From: UBA6059 sp040219045
GTDB lineage: Bacteria > Bacteroidota > Bacteroidia > Cytophagales > Cyclobacteriaceae
Reading direction: 5' to 3'
Length of the DNA stretch: 64,000 bases
NCBI GenBank assembly: GCA_965229505.1
Contig: OZ245881.1
Coordinates: 1,612,001-1,676,000, forward strand
Below, one piece after another: positions 13,963-22,952 of the stretch (the stretch's first letter is position 1; each line of letters starts with the position of its first letter). The translations under genes were made by a program, and so were the position numbers. The notes beneath the pieces were generated by a model. That model made no database searches and was not told where the DNA came from. It was given only the letters and a program-made list of their open reading frames with translations.

Positions 13963-16398
13963 CTAGAGTTTCTTTATTCTGGTAAGTAAGTGTATAGAAA
14001 GGGTCGCAAAAGCTACCACCGTGATACTGCTTACAGGCATCAATATAGCAGCATAAACTGGCTCTAACAAGCCCGTAACCGCCAAAGACAGGCCTACAAT
14101 GTTGTACAAAAATGAAATCACAAAGCTGGCAATGATGATTCCTTTGGAGGACTTGGCAAAATCCATGAATGCCGCCAACCTCGAGAATCGTGATGCCTCC
14201 AAAATACCATCGCAGGCCGGTGAGAATGATGAGATGTTCTCAGTCAGCGCGATCCCTACCTCACTTTGTTTCAGCGCACCGGCATCATTGAGGCCATCAC
14301 CTACCATGAGCACTTTCTCACCTTGCGCTTGCAGCGCTTGCACATAAGCGAGTTTGTCCTGAGGCGACTGCTCAAATCGCATCGTCGTGTCTGTCGGAAA
14401 CTTTGGCTTCAGTCGACCCTCCTCGGCGGCATGATCACCCGAGATGAGCGACAATCCATGGCCGTCCTTCAGCGCATCGATTAGCTCATCCAGACCTTCT
14501 CTGAAATCATTCATGATTTCAAAATAGCCTTGCTGTTCTCCGATAGCATAGTAGACCCGTGAGGCGCCATTGAGATCGCCGTTTGCGCCCTGCCAGCCTA
14601 TGTAGTTTGCTGACCCAATCATGCCGCTAACATCTCCAACTCTACCCTTCAGACCTTTGCCTTCAATTTCCTCAAAGCCTTCAAGGCGCTGAAGTTTAGG
14701 GCTATTCTGCCTTGTAAGATGATCGAATAGTTTTCGGCTCAGCGGATGAGTCGACTGACTCACTAAAGCATAAACTATTTCCATACCGCTATGATCCAGG
14801 TCACCTATCTGGGCAATAGCTGATTGCCCTGCTTCTGTGATCGTCCCAGTCTTGTCGAAGACGATGTGCGTAATCCCTGCCAGCTTTTCTATGATGGTAG
14901 CATTCTTAAGGAAAAAACGCCTTGATCCAAAAGCACTCATGGCAGTACCTAGCGTAAATGGTGTCGCTAAGGCCAGCGCACAAGGACAAGCTACAATCAG
15001 CACTGCCGTGAATGCCGTAAACATCACAGTCGGGTCTACCAACCACCAGTAGATAGCAGTAGCAGTGGCAATCGCCAGTATGATCCCTGTGAAATATCGG
15101 GCAATCTGGTCTACCAGACTCTGCCATTTACCTTCATCTGACTTGCTAAAAGTATCCTGATTCCACAGACGGGTAAGGTAGCCTTGAGCAACTTCTTTGT
15201 CCACCAGCACTTCGATACGTTCACCAACCAAGCGACCCCCGGCATACAGATACGCTCCTTTCTTCTTCTCCACCGGCTCTGACTCCCCAGTCACAAAGCT
15301 ATAATCTACGCTAGCTTGCGAACTCAGCAGTACACTATCGGAGGGGATGATTTCACTATTTCTGATAAGTAGTGTGTCTCCGACCTCTATCTCGCGAAGG
15401 GATATCGCCTCCGTGATATCATTTGCAGTGCGCGTGATCCCTAGCGGGAAATAACTTTTGTAGTCACGCTCAAAGCTCAGACCCTCATAAGTCTTTTGCT
15501 GAAACCACTTCCCAATCAGCAGGAAGAAAAGCAGGCCACCTAGCGAATCCAGATACCCCGGCCCTGTAGCAGAGATGATCTCATATACGCTCCTCAGGAA
15601 CAGCGTAAGAATCCCTATGCTAATGGGTATATCAATGTTGATAAAGCCCTTGCGCAAGCCGCTCCAGGCAGAGAGGAAATAATCTGTGCTACAGAAAAAA
15701 ATTACCGGTAGGGCAAAAACGATATTGAGGTAGCTCATGAAGGTTCGAACCTCCGCGTCTGTTGGCCCCTGGAATCCCAGGTACTCAGGGAAGCTCAGCA
15801 ACATAATGTTGCCAAAGCAAAAGCCAGCTACCCCAATCTTAATAAACAGCGTACGATTGGGATTATAGGGCTTCTTTTCCTCTCCATTATTAAGGCTGAT
15901 GTGGGGTTCATAGCCGAGTGACGCGAGTTGCTCTACCAACTGTCTTAACCCTATTTCGGTAGGGTCATAGCCTACCGTCAATTGCTTCTTTACAAAATTG
16001 ACGCGACTCTGTTTGACCCCAGGTTGTAAGCGGTATAAGTTTTCCAGTAGCCAGATACACGAGCTGCAGTGAATAGCCGGGATGTAAAGCGTTAGTTTTT
16101 CAAAAGTCTCACTTTGGAAATCCAAAAGCTGCTTCTGAATATCGGCGCTTTCGAGATAAGAGAACTGATCGTCCGAGGGCGCGGACTTCAACTTAATCCC
16201 CGGAGCAGCCTCCAGGTCGTAGTAATTGCAGAGACCATTCTCATCGAGAATCTGATAGACCATCTTGCAGCCGTCGCAGCAAAAGCTCTTTTCATCCAGG
16301 CAGATCTCACCAGGCACGCAAGGATCACCGCAATGATAGCACTCCTCGCGCTCTGCTGCATGTGCAACGGTCTCTTTCGTCCCCAATAAAGTCTCCAT
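13963..16398 (-). CDS. ccoI: CcoI-type copper-transporting P1B ATPase
   Basis: An 811-residue heavy-metal P-type ATPase. The N-terminus has a cysteine-rich metal-binding segment (CYHCGDPC, then FCCDGCK) typical of CcoI/FixI. A heavy-metal-associated domain with CSSC lies near residue 111. Later come the membrane CPC motif near 471 (VACPCALALATPF), the phosphorylation site DKTGT near 516 and the hinge motif GDGLNDAGAL. It exports copper for cbb3 oxidase assembly. I start at ATG 16398; an in-frame TTG at 16419 would add seven residues. An FNR-like dyad lies 59-72 bp upstream, in the region shared with the rightward SDR gene. Confidence 0.94.
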   Translation of the reverse strand: METLLGTKETVAHAAEREECYHCGDPCVPGEICLDEKSFCCDGCKMVYQILDENGLCNYYDLEAAPGIKLKSAPSDDQFSYLESADIQKQLLDFQSETFEKLTLYIPAIHCSSCIWLLENLYRLQPGVKQSRVNFVKKQLTVGYDPTEIGLRQLVEQLASLGYEPHISLNNGEEKKPYNPNRTLFIKIGVAGFCFGNIMLLSFPEYLGFQGPTDAEVRTFMSYLNIVFALPVIFFCSTDYFLSAWSGLRKGFINIDIPISIGILTLFLRSVYEIISATGPGYLDSLGGLLFFLLIGKWFQQKTYEGLSFERDYKSYFPLGITRTANDITEAISLREIEVGDTLLIRNSEIIPSDSVLLSSQASVDYSFVTGESEPVEKKKGAYLYAGGRLVGERIEVLVDKEVAQGYLTRLWNQDTFSKSDEGKWQSLVDQIARYFTGIILAIATATAIYWWLVDPTVMFTAFTAVLIVACPCALALATPFTLGTAMSAFGSRRFFLKNATIIEKLAGITHIVFDKTGTITEAGQSAIAQIGDLDHSGMEIVYALVSQSTHPLSRKLFDHLTRQNSPKLQRLEGFEEIEGKGLKGRVGDVSGMIGSANYIGWQGANGDLNGASRVYYAIGEQQGYFEIMNDFREGLDELIDALKDGHGLSLISGDHAAEEGRLKPKFPTDTTMRFEQSPQDKLAYVQALQAQGEKVLMVGDGLNDAGALKQSEVGIALTENISSFSPACDGILEASRFSRLAAFMDFAKSSKGIIIASFVISFLYNIVGLSLAVTGLLEPVYAAILMPVSSITVVAFATLSIHLLTRIKKL

Positions 16399-16451
16399 CA
16401 GCCACAAAAATGTACTCAATTAGTGAATACCTGCATGATGAGTCATTTTCA

Positions 16452-16475
16452 AAAACCTGATATTGATCAGGTTTT
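16452..16475. promoter_or_regulatory. FNR/CRP-like dyad between ccoI and the SDR gene
   Basis: A perfect inverted repeat with 10-bp arms (AAAACCTGAT, 4-bp centre ATTG, ATCAGGTTTT). Its core CTGAT-ATTG-ATCAG (16457-16470) has the TTGAT-N4-ATCAA shape of FNR sites and matches 12 of 14 bases of the box before ccoNO. It could act on ccoI leftward and on the SDR gene rightward, whose ATG is 35 bp away. Confidence 0.62.
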
Positions 16476-16509
16476 AGCAACTTTAGTCCCGTATCGTTGT
16501 TGTTCAGAC

Positions 16510-17955
16510 ATGAGAATACTCCTAACAGGTGCGAACGGCTATATAGGCCGCCGACTACTCCCACTCCTCGTGCAGTCGGGCCATACAGTTATTGCACTTG
16601 TGCGGGACAAGAGGCGAATTGAGCTGGAAGAGGCCATATCCAGCCAGGTCGAACTGTTAGAGGCCGACCTGTTAGATCGGGAATCTCTTGCCCACCTACC
16701 GGAAAATATTGATGCCGCTTACTACCTGGTGCATTCCATGGGAGGCTCATACAGTTCATTCGATCAGATGGAAACGTCCATGGCGGAGAACTTTGCCAAT
16801 TATTTAAAGGGTACGAATTGTCGACAGGTGATCTACCTCAGTGGTATTGCCAATGATGACGAGCTCTCCAAACACCTTAGCTCAAGACTGCATACCGAAT
16901 CTGTACTTAGAGATTCTGGAGTACCGTTAACCGTGCTCAGAGCCGCTATTGTTATCGGATCAGGAGGAGCCTCTTTCGAGATACTTCGCGATCTGGTCGA
17001 AAAGCTACCCGTCATGGTCGCTCCGAGGTGGCTTAACACCAAATGTCAGCCTATTGCTGTACGTAGCGTCATGGACTATCTTCTTGGTGTGCTCAATCGT
17101 GAAGATACTTTTGATGAAGTCTATGATATCGCAGGTCCTGATGTACTCACCTACCGGCAAATGTTATTACAATTTGCAGAGATAAGGGGGCTAAACCGAT
17201 ACATTGGTACAGTACCTGTCCTCACTCCAAGGCTCTCCTCTTATTGGCTCTATTTTGTGACTTCCACCTCCTTTTCTTTGGCCAGGAGTCTGGTTGATAG
17301 CATGCGCAACGAGGTTGTTGCCAAAAAGAACGATTTGGACGAAAAGCTCGGTATCACTCCCATATCCTACAAGGATGCTATCGAAATGGCTTTTAGTCGG
17401 ATTCAACAGAACGAGGTGGTTTCCAGCTGGAAAGATGCTTTTGTCAGTAGCACGGTCAAATCTGATGTTTTCAATTATGTTCAGGTGCCTGTACATGGCT
17501 GTTTTATTGACAAAAAGAAAAAGACGCTTACCAGACCGGTCGAAGAGGTATTAGATAATGTTTGGTCGATTGGAGGAAAACGGGGTTGGTATTATATGAC
17601 AAGTCTTTGGAAAATCAGGGGGTATTTAGACAAGCTGGTTGGTGGTGTCGGGTTGAGGCGCGGACGGAGAAGCCCCACTTCACTGATAGAGGGAGACGCC
17701 CTGGACTTCTGGCGGGTACTGGTGGCCAATCGAAATGAGGGGCGGTTGTTGCTATTTGCAGAAATGAAGTTGCCCGGAGAGGCCTGGCTGGAATTCAAGC
17801 TGGACAAATCAGGAGATAAGCCACAGCTCGTCCAAACAGCTACCTTCAGACCCAAGGGCATACTTGGCCGGCTTTATTGGTATTCGGTCTTACCGTTTCA
17901 TAGCTTTATCTTCGAGGGTATGATCAGCTCGATCATCAGTTATAAAGCGCAGTGA
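16510..17955 (+). CDS. SDR-family NAD(P)-binding protein with DUF2867 domain
   Basis: A 481-residue two-domain protein. Residues 1-290 are an atypical short-chain dehydrogenase or NmrA-like Rossmann fold (MRILLTGANGYIGRRLLPLL, GANGYIG nucleotide site, VHSMGG and YLSGI segments). Residues 320-481 match DUF2867, a START-like lipid/ligand-binding fold (GGKRGWYYMTSLWKIRGYLD, then LEGDALDFWRV-like and GRLYWYSVLPFHSFIFEGM). I start at ATG 16510, which gives the Rossmann start its usual position; a longer in-frame reading would run across the FNR-like dyad. One base separates it from the FAD oxidoreductase gene, so it probably heads that operon. The substrate is unknown. Confidence 0.85.
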   Translation: MRILLTGANGYIGRRLLPLLVQSGHTVIALVRDKRRIELEEAISSQVELLEADLLDRESLAHLPENIDAAYYLVHSMGGSYSSFDQMETSMAENFANYLKGTNCRQVIYLSGIANDDELSKHLSSRLHTESVLRDSGVPLTVLRAAIVIGSGGASFEILRDLVEKLPVMVAPRWLNTKCQPIAVRSVMDYLLGVLNREDTFDEVYDIAGPDVLTYRQMLLQFAEIRGLNRYIGTVPVLTPRLSSYWLYFVTSTSFSLARSLVDSMRNEVVAKKNDLDEKLGITPISYKDAIEMAFSRIQQNEVVSSWKDAFVSSTVKSDVFNYVQVPVHGCFIDKKKKTLTRPVEEVLDNVWSIGGKRGWYYMTSLWKIRGYLDKLVGGVGLRRGRRSPTSLIEGDALDFWRVLVANRNEGRLLLFAEMKLPGEAWLEFKLDKSGDKPQLVQTATFRPKGILGRLYWYSVLPFHSFIFEGMISSIISYKAQ

Positions 17956-17956
17956 G

Positions 17957-19066
17957 TTGAAAGCAATAGGGATTGTAGGAGGTGGATTGGCAGGTCTGGT
18001 AAGTGCTATTCTATTGAACAGAAAGGGTTTTTCAGTCACTCTTTTTGAAAAAAAGACCTATCCTTTTCATCGGGTCTGTGGTGAGTACATTAGCAATGAA
18101 ACTGTGCCCTTCTTAAAACGTGAAGGTCTCTATCCAGCGTCGTTCGATCCACCTATTATAAAGCAGTTTATTCTTACGTCTATTGGTGGTGGGGAGGCCC
18201 GAGTACCACTTGACATGGGAGGCTTTGGCATAAGTCGTTATACCTACGATAGCTTCCTTGCTTCTATCGCGAAAAAGGAGGGAGTGACCGTAAAGGAAGC
18301 TACTGCCATTACAAACATCACCTTTCAGGATTCATCCTTCCTTTTGGAAGCAGGCACGGAAGCATTCGAAATGCCTGTGGTCATTGGGGCCTTTGGAAAG
18401 CGATCGAAGCTGGACAAAACGCTCAGCCGCAATTTCATGGAACAGCGCTCACCCTTCGTAGGTGTGAAGTATCATGTGAAAGCAGACTTCCCCAATGATG
18501 CGGTGGCACTTCACAATTTTCCGCTAGGGTACTGCGGGATCAGTCGGGTAGAGGATGGAAAGTACAACATGTGCTACCTCACACGCCGTGAAAATCTGAA
18601 GGAGCATAAGGATATAAAAGCCATGGAGGAAGCCACGGTTTACCAAAACCCTCATCTTAAATCTCTGTTCGAGAATTCCGATTTTCTACTGGATCAGCCG
18701 GAAGTCATCAACGAAATTTCTTTTGCGCCCAAGCAGCTGATCGAAGATCATATCCTCATGACGGGAGATTCCGCGGGTTTGATCACGCCCCTTTGTGGTA
18801 ACGGTATGGCCATGGCGATTCATGGTGCCAAAGTACTTTCCGACTGTATTGACAAAAATTGGAATGGTGGTCTCGACCGCTTTTCTCTGGAGTACGATTA
18901 CCTCCACGAGTGGAATGCCCTCTTCAAAAGGCGACTGTGGGTAGGCCGTAAAACACAGAACCTTTTTGGTACCCGAATGACTTCTGCCTTGGCTGTAGGT
19001 CTGGGTAAGTATGTGCGACCTCTCACCAAAAAGCTGATCAGTTTGACACACGGTCGAGCTTTTTAA
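17957..19066 (+). CDS. FAD-dependent oxidoreductase, geranylgeranyl-reductase-like
   Basis: A 369-residue flavoprotein. The N-terminal dinucleotide motif GIVGGGLAGLVSAILL and the following FEKK are clear. HRVCGEYISNET near residue 40 and the second FAD motif ILMTGDSAGLITPLCGNGMA near 270 place it with geranylgeranyl reductases, halogenases and PHBH-like monooxygenases. Homologues of this type commonly accompany type III polyketide synthase and methyltransferase genes in Bacteroidota. It is likely to oxidise or reduce the product of that pathway. It starts with TTG right after the SDR stop. No tryptophan-halogenase WxWxIP motif is visible, so halogenation is not supported. Confidence 0.85.
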   Translation: MKAIGIVGGGLAGLVSAILLNRKGFSVTLFEKKTYPFHRVCGEYISNETVPFLKREGLYPASFDPPIIKQFILTSIGGGEARVPLDMGGFGISRYTYDSFLASIAKKEGVTVKEATAITNITFQDSSFLLEAGTEAFEMPVVIGAFGKRSKLDKTLSRNFMEQRSPFVGVKYHVKADFPNDAVALHNFPLGYCGISRVEDGKYNMCYLTRRENLKEHKDIKAMEEATVYQNPHLKSLFENSDFLLDQPEVINEISFAPKQLIEDHILMTGDSAGLITPLCGNGMAMAIHGAKVLSDCIDKNWNGGLDRFSLEYDYLHEWNALFKRRLWVGRKTQNLFGTRMTSALAVGLGKYVRPLTKKLISLTHGRAF

Positions 19067-19091
19067 GCGGGGTTTTCCTAATTTGAGCGTT

Positions 19092-20414
19092 ATGAAATCG
19101 CTTCCCTACTTTCTTCTCGCAATTATTCTCAGTGCTTGTCAAATGGAAAAATCTAATCAGGAATACCCACTTGGTACGATTGCGGGATTTGCGGAGCTCG
19201 TAGCTGCTGATGTGAAGCAGATGGCGCTGAGTGATGTTATGACCACCGAGGAAATGGATGAAATCCTGCCAAAAGCACAGGAAATCGCCGACCGATACGG
19301 TGTATCTCTCTATCGGGAAAATGCGCTCATCAAGACCGATCTCTTCCCTAAAGATGTGGCGGAAGGAAAGGCGGTGCTACTTATTTATAAGGGCGCAACT
19401 ATCGATGCTTACCATGACCTTAAGAAAGCACAGCTGGCAGGTGAGCTGAGCTCAGAAGAAGTTGCACGTCGCTTTGGTAGATTACTCAGCTATCCTCCCC
19501 ATAAGCTCAATGACCTTCTTGCCGAACAAACCGACTTTCGGGCCATGACCCACTTTGGCATCCAGGCTACCAATGTCTTTCTCTACTATCGTGATCTGGA
19601 AGCCGCCAAAATCTTCTACAATACAACCCTCGGCCTGGAGATCGTGGCTGATTATGGTTTTGCAGCTACTATCCGGTTGGCACCACATGCCTATGCCATA
19701 CTTGTGGACGAATCCATCGGCATGCACAGCGCAGATGAGCCCAAGACGGTGGCGATAGCGTTATTGACCGATGAGCTACCGCAATGGTATGCCTACCTCC
19801 AAGACCAAAATGTGCCCATCAAATACACTTATAAACCTCGTGAAGGAGGCCCTCATGATGGGTTTGTGGCCATCGACCCTGAAGGATACTTGCTCGAGTT
19901 TGAGGAGTTTAAGCAGCATCCCGAGAATGAGAAATTTATGCCCCTGCTTCGACAGTATGAACCCTTAAATAGGGTGGGAAATGGTACTGGACCGGAGAAG
20001 ACATTCTATGCTGCGATTACCTGGATGTACTATAAGGATATGCTCCAGACACAGCAGTTCTATGAAGAGAAGATAGGACTCAAGGAAATCGTAGATCAAG
20101 GCTGGGCCAAAGTCTATCAAGCCTCACTCACAGGGTATATCGGACTGGTGGACGAGCGGAGAGGTATGCATACATTCAGCCAGGACAAGGCCGTCAATGT
20201 CAGTTTCTTCTTGGAGGACGTAGAGGGTTGGTTTGCTTATGCTCAGGATAAGAAGCCTTTCGAACTTCGATCCGACAGTCTGGAAGTAGGCCCGGAAGGG
20301 AAATACAAGGCCTTTGTCGGTTTTGATCCAGAGGGCTACTACCTTGAGTTTGACCAGTTTTATGAGCATATTGACAATCAAAAGCTGCTAATGCAACTTG
20401 GCCAGGAGAAATGA
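19092..20414 (+). CDS. VOC-superfamily lipoprotein with two glyoxalase-like units
   Basis: A 440-residue predicted lipoprotein. The signal MKSLPYFLLAIILSACQ ends in a lipobox with Cys16. After a helical spacer (residues 25-145) come two VOC modules, the first from about residue 155 (NVFLYYRDLEAAKIFYNTTL, later DPEGYLLEFEEF) and the second from about 300 (WMYYKDMLQTQQFYEEKIGL, later DPEGYYLEFDQF). Each keeps the C-terminal Glu of a VOC metal site. VOC proteins include ring-cleaving dioxygenases, glyoxalases and resistance proteins; none is assigned here. I choose ATG 19092 over TTG 19083 because it gives a normal signal peptide. It overlaps the GNAT gene by four bases (ATGA). Confidence 0.82.
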   Translation: MKSLPYFLLAIILSACQMEKSNQEYPLGTIAGFAELVAADVKQMALSDVMTTEEMDEILPKAQEIADRYGVSLYRENALIKTDLFPKDVAEGKAVLLIYKGATIDAYHDLKKAQLAGELSSEEVARRFGRLLSYPPHKLNDLLAEQTDFRAMTHFGIQATNVFLYYRDLEAAKIFYNTTLGLEIVADYGFAATIRLAPHAYAILVDESIGMHSADEPKTVAIALLTDELPQWYAYLQDQNVPIKYTYKPREGGPHDGFVAIDPEGYLLEFEEFKQHPENEKFMPLLRQYEPLNRVGNGTGPEKTFYAAITWMYYKDMLQTQQFYEEKIGLKEIVDQGWAKVYQASLTGYIGLVDERRGMHTFSQDKAVNVSFFLEDVEGWFAYAQDKKPFELRSDSLEVGPEGKYKAFVGFDPEGYYLEFDQFYEHIDNQKLLMQLGQEK

Positions 20415-20896
20415 ACAAAACTGTAGCGCTCGACGGGAATAGCTTTTTAGTCGAGAAAATAAATCATCGAACGAAGAAAACGGCTCAACAAATCTATTCG
20501 GTTTTTCAGCGCTCTTACCGCGTAGAAGCAGACTTACTTGGGGTCACCTCTTTCCCACCTCTCCTCAACACGGTTCACGACATTAGTCTGAGAAAAACAG
20601 ATTTCTATGGGTATTGGGTAGGTCGGGAACTTGCGGCCGTAGCTGAGTTGGATGTCTCAGATCATCTTGTAGATATATGCAGCTTTGTCGTCGATCCAGC
20701 CTTCTTTAGACAAGGAATTGGTAGCAGATTCTTAGATGTAGTACTCTCCCATTTTCCCGATAGGGATAAGGTAGTCGAAACAGGCGTAGACAATCATCCC
20801 GCAATAGCACTGTATAAAAAGAAGGGCTTTAAAGAAAAAGGTCGATGGCTTACTGAAATAGGGATTGCCAAGGTGAGGCTAACGATGAAGGACTAG
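20411..20896 (+). CDS. GNAT-family N-acetyltransferase
   Basis: A 161-residue GNAT acetyltransferase. The acetyl-CoA loop is clear in FVVDPAFFRQGIGSRFLDVV (residues 91-110, with the Q-G-I-G-S pyrophosphate loop). The terminal part AIALYKKKGFKEKGRW is also typical of the fold. The start overlaps the VOC gene stop as ATGA. It is the last rightward gene before the convergent UbiA gene, whose stop overlaps its own by three bases. The acceptor amine cannot be told from sequence. Confidence 0.87.
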   Translation: MNKTVALDGNSFLVEKINHRTKKTAQQIYSVFQRSYRVEADLLGVTSFPPLLNTVHDISLRKTDFYGYWVGRELAAVAELDVSDHLVDICSFVVDPAFFRQGIGSRFLDVVLSHFPDRDKVVETGVDNHPAIALYKKKGFKEKGRWLTEIGIAKVRLTMKD

Positions 20897-21756
20897 TTCA
20901 GAAGAGCGACCGTCATAAAAAAAACGTTCAGCATCACTGCAGACAGCATATTGAGCTGCATGGTGTGCTCGAAATTGGCCTGAGACTCCTCCCTCCTTAC
21001 CCTGAGATACCACCAAAGAAAGAATACCAGCACGGGTAGCAAGAAGGCCTGAAACATCATTGCGGTAGTGAGTCCAAAATAGATGTAGTAGTAGGCCAGA
21101 AAGCCAGCATTGGATAAGCTGAACATCGCGGCAGTGAAATGGAATGTCCCTAAGACGCCAAGCCTCAAACTGATCGTCTGATCTCCTCTGGCCGCATCTT
21201 CCTCATGCTGGTAGACTTGGGTCATCGGATAGGAGCCCCACAGCAGTAGGCTGCTAAGGATGGCTGGTAGCTGTACTTCTGCAGTCCATATTTCCGGTAG
21301 GGGAGACTGCCCCACGCCAACAATCACCATCAAAAACGTAAAGTACCCCTGAAAAAAACCGGCCGTAATCCACCCAATGATTGGCAGCCTTTTTAGCCGC
21401 ACCGCGGGATGACTGTAGGCCTTGGATACCAGTCCGTAGATGAGTAGCATCAAGGCAAACTGCCAACTGATCCATAGCCCCAGCACAAGTGCTATCCCAT
21501 CAAAGATCAGCGCCATTACATAGAGCTCTTTTGAGACTTTAGGCGGGTGCCTGAGGCCTCCAATACTGCCTTCGTCTTTATCAAAATAGGAATTGTAGCC
21601 GTTGCTGGCGGGGTAGAGTAGAAGGTGTAGAATCGCACCAACCAAGATGACAGGCCACCAATCCGGGTTTTCCAGAATGCTGATCGCAAAAAGGAAAACC
21701 GGAAGTAGAAAAAAAGAAAATGGAATCCTAAGATGGAGCCAGGTTGAGCGCTGCAT
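20893..21756 (-). CDS. UbiA-family membrane prenyltransferase
   Basis: A 287-residue protein with eight or nine membrane helices. The two aspartate-rich motifs of UbiA enzymes are present: NGYNSYFDKDEG at residues 52-63 and EEDAARGD at 185-192, which bind the Mg-diphosphate of the prenyl donor. These enzymes attach an isoprenoid chain to an aromatic or other acceptor at the membrane. It is transcribed divergently from the type III polyketide synthase across 107 bp, so the two may share control. No menaquinone genes are adjacent, which favours a specialised product over respiratory quinone synthesis, though that is inference. Confidence 0.88.
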   Translation of the reverse strand: MQRSTWLHLRIPFSFFLLPVFLFAISILENPDWWPVILVGAILHLLLYPASNGYNSYFDKDEGSIGGLRHPPKVSKELYVMALIFDGIALVLGLWISWQFALMLLIYGLVSKAYSHPAVRLKRLPIIGWITAGFFQGYFTFLMVIVGVGQSPLPEIWTAEVQLPAILSSLLLWGSYPMTQVYQHEEDAARGDQTISLRLGVLGTFHFTAAMFSLSNAGFLAYYYIYFGLTTAMMFQAFLLPVLVFFLWWYLRVRREESQANFEHTMQLNMLSAVMLNVFFMTVALLN

Positions 21757-21863
21757 TTATTCGAATTATTGCGGAACAAGTTAGTTCGTATTTGATTATT
21801 ATGTAACGAAGCTGAAAATCTTGACTGATATGTTCGTCGGTCACTTTACCTTAGGCACCCCAT

Positions 21864-22952
21864 ATGACCTCTATCATCTCATCCATCGGTACGGCCAATC
21901 CTAAGCATCACCTCACACAGCAGCAAATCAGCAGCTTCATGGCTGAGGCCCTGGACATGGATGAGGATCAGCAGCACCGACTGGAGGTACTCTATCGCGC
22001 CAGCGGCATCCAGTCGCGATACTCCGTGTTGCCAGACTTTGGTGCGCATCGAGATGACTATGAGTTTTTTTCAAAAGAGGACGGACTGGAGCCTTTTCCA
22101 ACAGTGGGTGACCGCATGAATCTCTATCAAAGAGAGGCACTACCACTTGCCCTAGGCGCAGTAGCTGATATGAAAAGGAACCTTGAGGGGGTCACTCATT
22201 TGATCACCGTCAGCTGTACGGGTATGTATGCGCCCGGGCTCGACATCCAACTGATCGAAGAGCTGGGTCTCCCAACGACCATACATCGGACAGCCATCAA
22301 CTACATGGGTTGCTATGCTGCCTTCAATGCACTGAAGCTGGCTGACTCGTTTTGCAAAAATGATACAAACGCTAAGGTACTGATCGTTTGCCTTGAACTG
22401 TGTAGCATTCATTTTCAGAAGCATAATGACGAGGACACCTTGCTTGCCAATGCCCTCTTTGGGGATGGTGCCGCAGCAGTACTGGTCGAGTCTAAGTCAG
22501 AGGGCCTGGGGCTTTCGCTTGAGCATTTTCACTGCGATATCGTCCCAAGCGGGAAAAAGGATATGGCCTGGCAAATCAGCGATTTTGGTTTTGAGATGAA
22601 GCTTTCTTCATACGTACCAGAAATCATCAAAGGCGGCATTCATTCCCTAACGCAATCCTTGTTGAGTCAACTCGGCATGGCGCGAGCGGACATTGACCTA
22701 TTCGCGATCCACCCTGGTGGCAAGCGCATCCTGCAAGTCATCGAAGAAGAGCTGTCTATGTCAAAAGAGGATAATGCTTTCGCTTATCACGTGCTCAGAG
22801 AGTTTGGTAATATGTCGTCTCCCACAGTACTGTTTGTGCTGAGACAGCTGATGGATAGCCTATCGGAAAATGATCAGGATAAGAATATTCTCAGTTTTGC
22901 TTTTGGGCCAGGGCTCACTCTCGAGAGCATGCTATTGAAGGTCCGGTGCTAA
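21864..22952 (+). CDS. Type III polyketide synthase
   Basis: A 362-residue chalcone/stilbene-synthase-like enzyme. The catalytic triad is complete: Cys118 (TVSCTGMYAPG), His283 (FAIHPGGKRIL) and Asn316 (EFGNMSSPTV). The C-terminal FGPGLTLES motif and the MGCYAAF segment near 148-154 are also present. It would condense an acyl-CoA starter with malonyl-CoA units to make alkylpyrones, alkylresorcinols or phloroglucinol-like rings; starter and ring type are not predictable here. It overlaps the methyltransferase gene by seven bases, so the two are coupled. Together with UbiA and the FAD enzyme it forms the core of the biosynthetic locus. Confidence 0.93.
   Translation: MTSIISSIGTANPKHHLTQQQISSFMAEALDMDEDQQHRLEVLYRASGIQSRYSVLPDFGAHRDDYEFFSKEDGLEPFPTVGDRMNLYQREALPLALGAVADMKRNLEGVTHLITVSCTGMYAPGLDIQLIEELGLPTTIHRTAINYMGCYAAFNALKLADSFCKNDTNAKVLIVCLELCSIHFQKHNDEDTLLANALFGDGAAAVLVESKSEGLGLSLEHFHCDIVPSGKKDMAWQISDFGFEMKLSSYVPEIIKGGIHSLTQSLLSQLGMARADIDLFAIHPGGKRILQVIEEELSMSKEDNAFAYHVLREFGNMSSPTVLFVLRQLMDSLSENDQDKNILSFAFGPGLTLESMLLKVRC

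Noticed and set aside
17957..19066. Flavin-dependent halogenase
   Set aside because: It shares the FAD fold, but the tryptophan-containing halogenase motif is missing; the match to geranylgeranyl-reductase-like enzymes is better.
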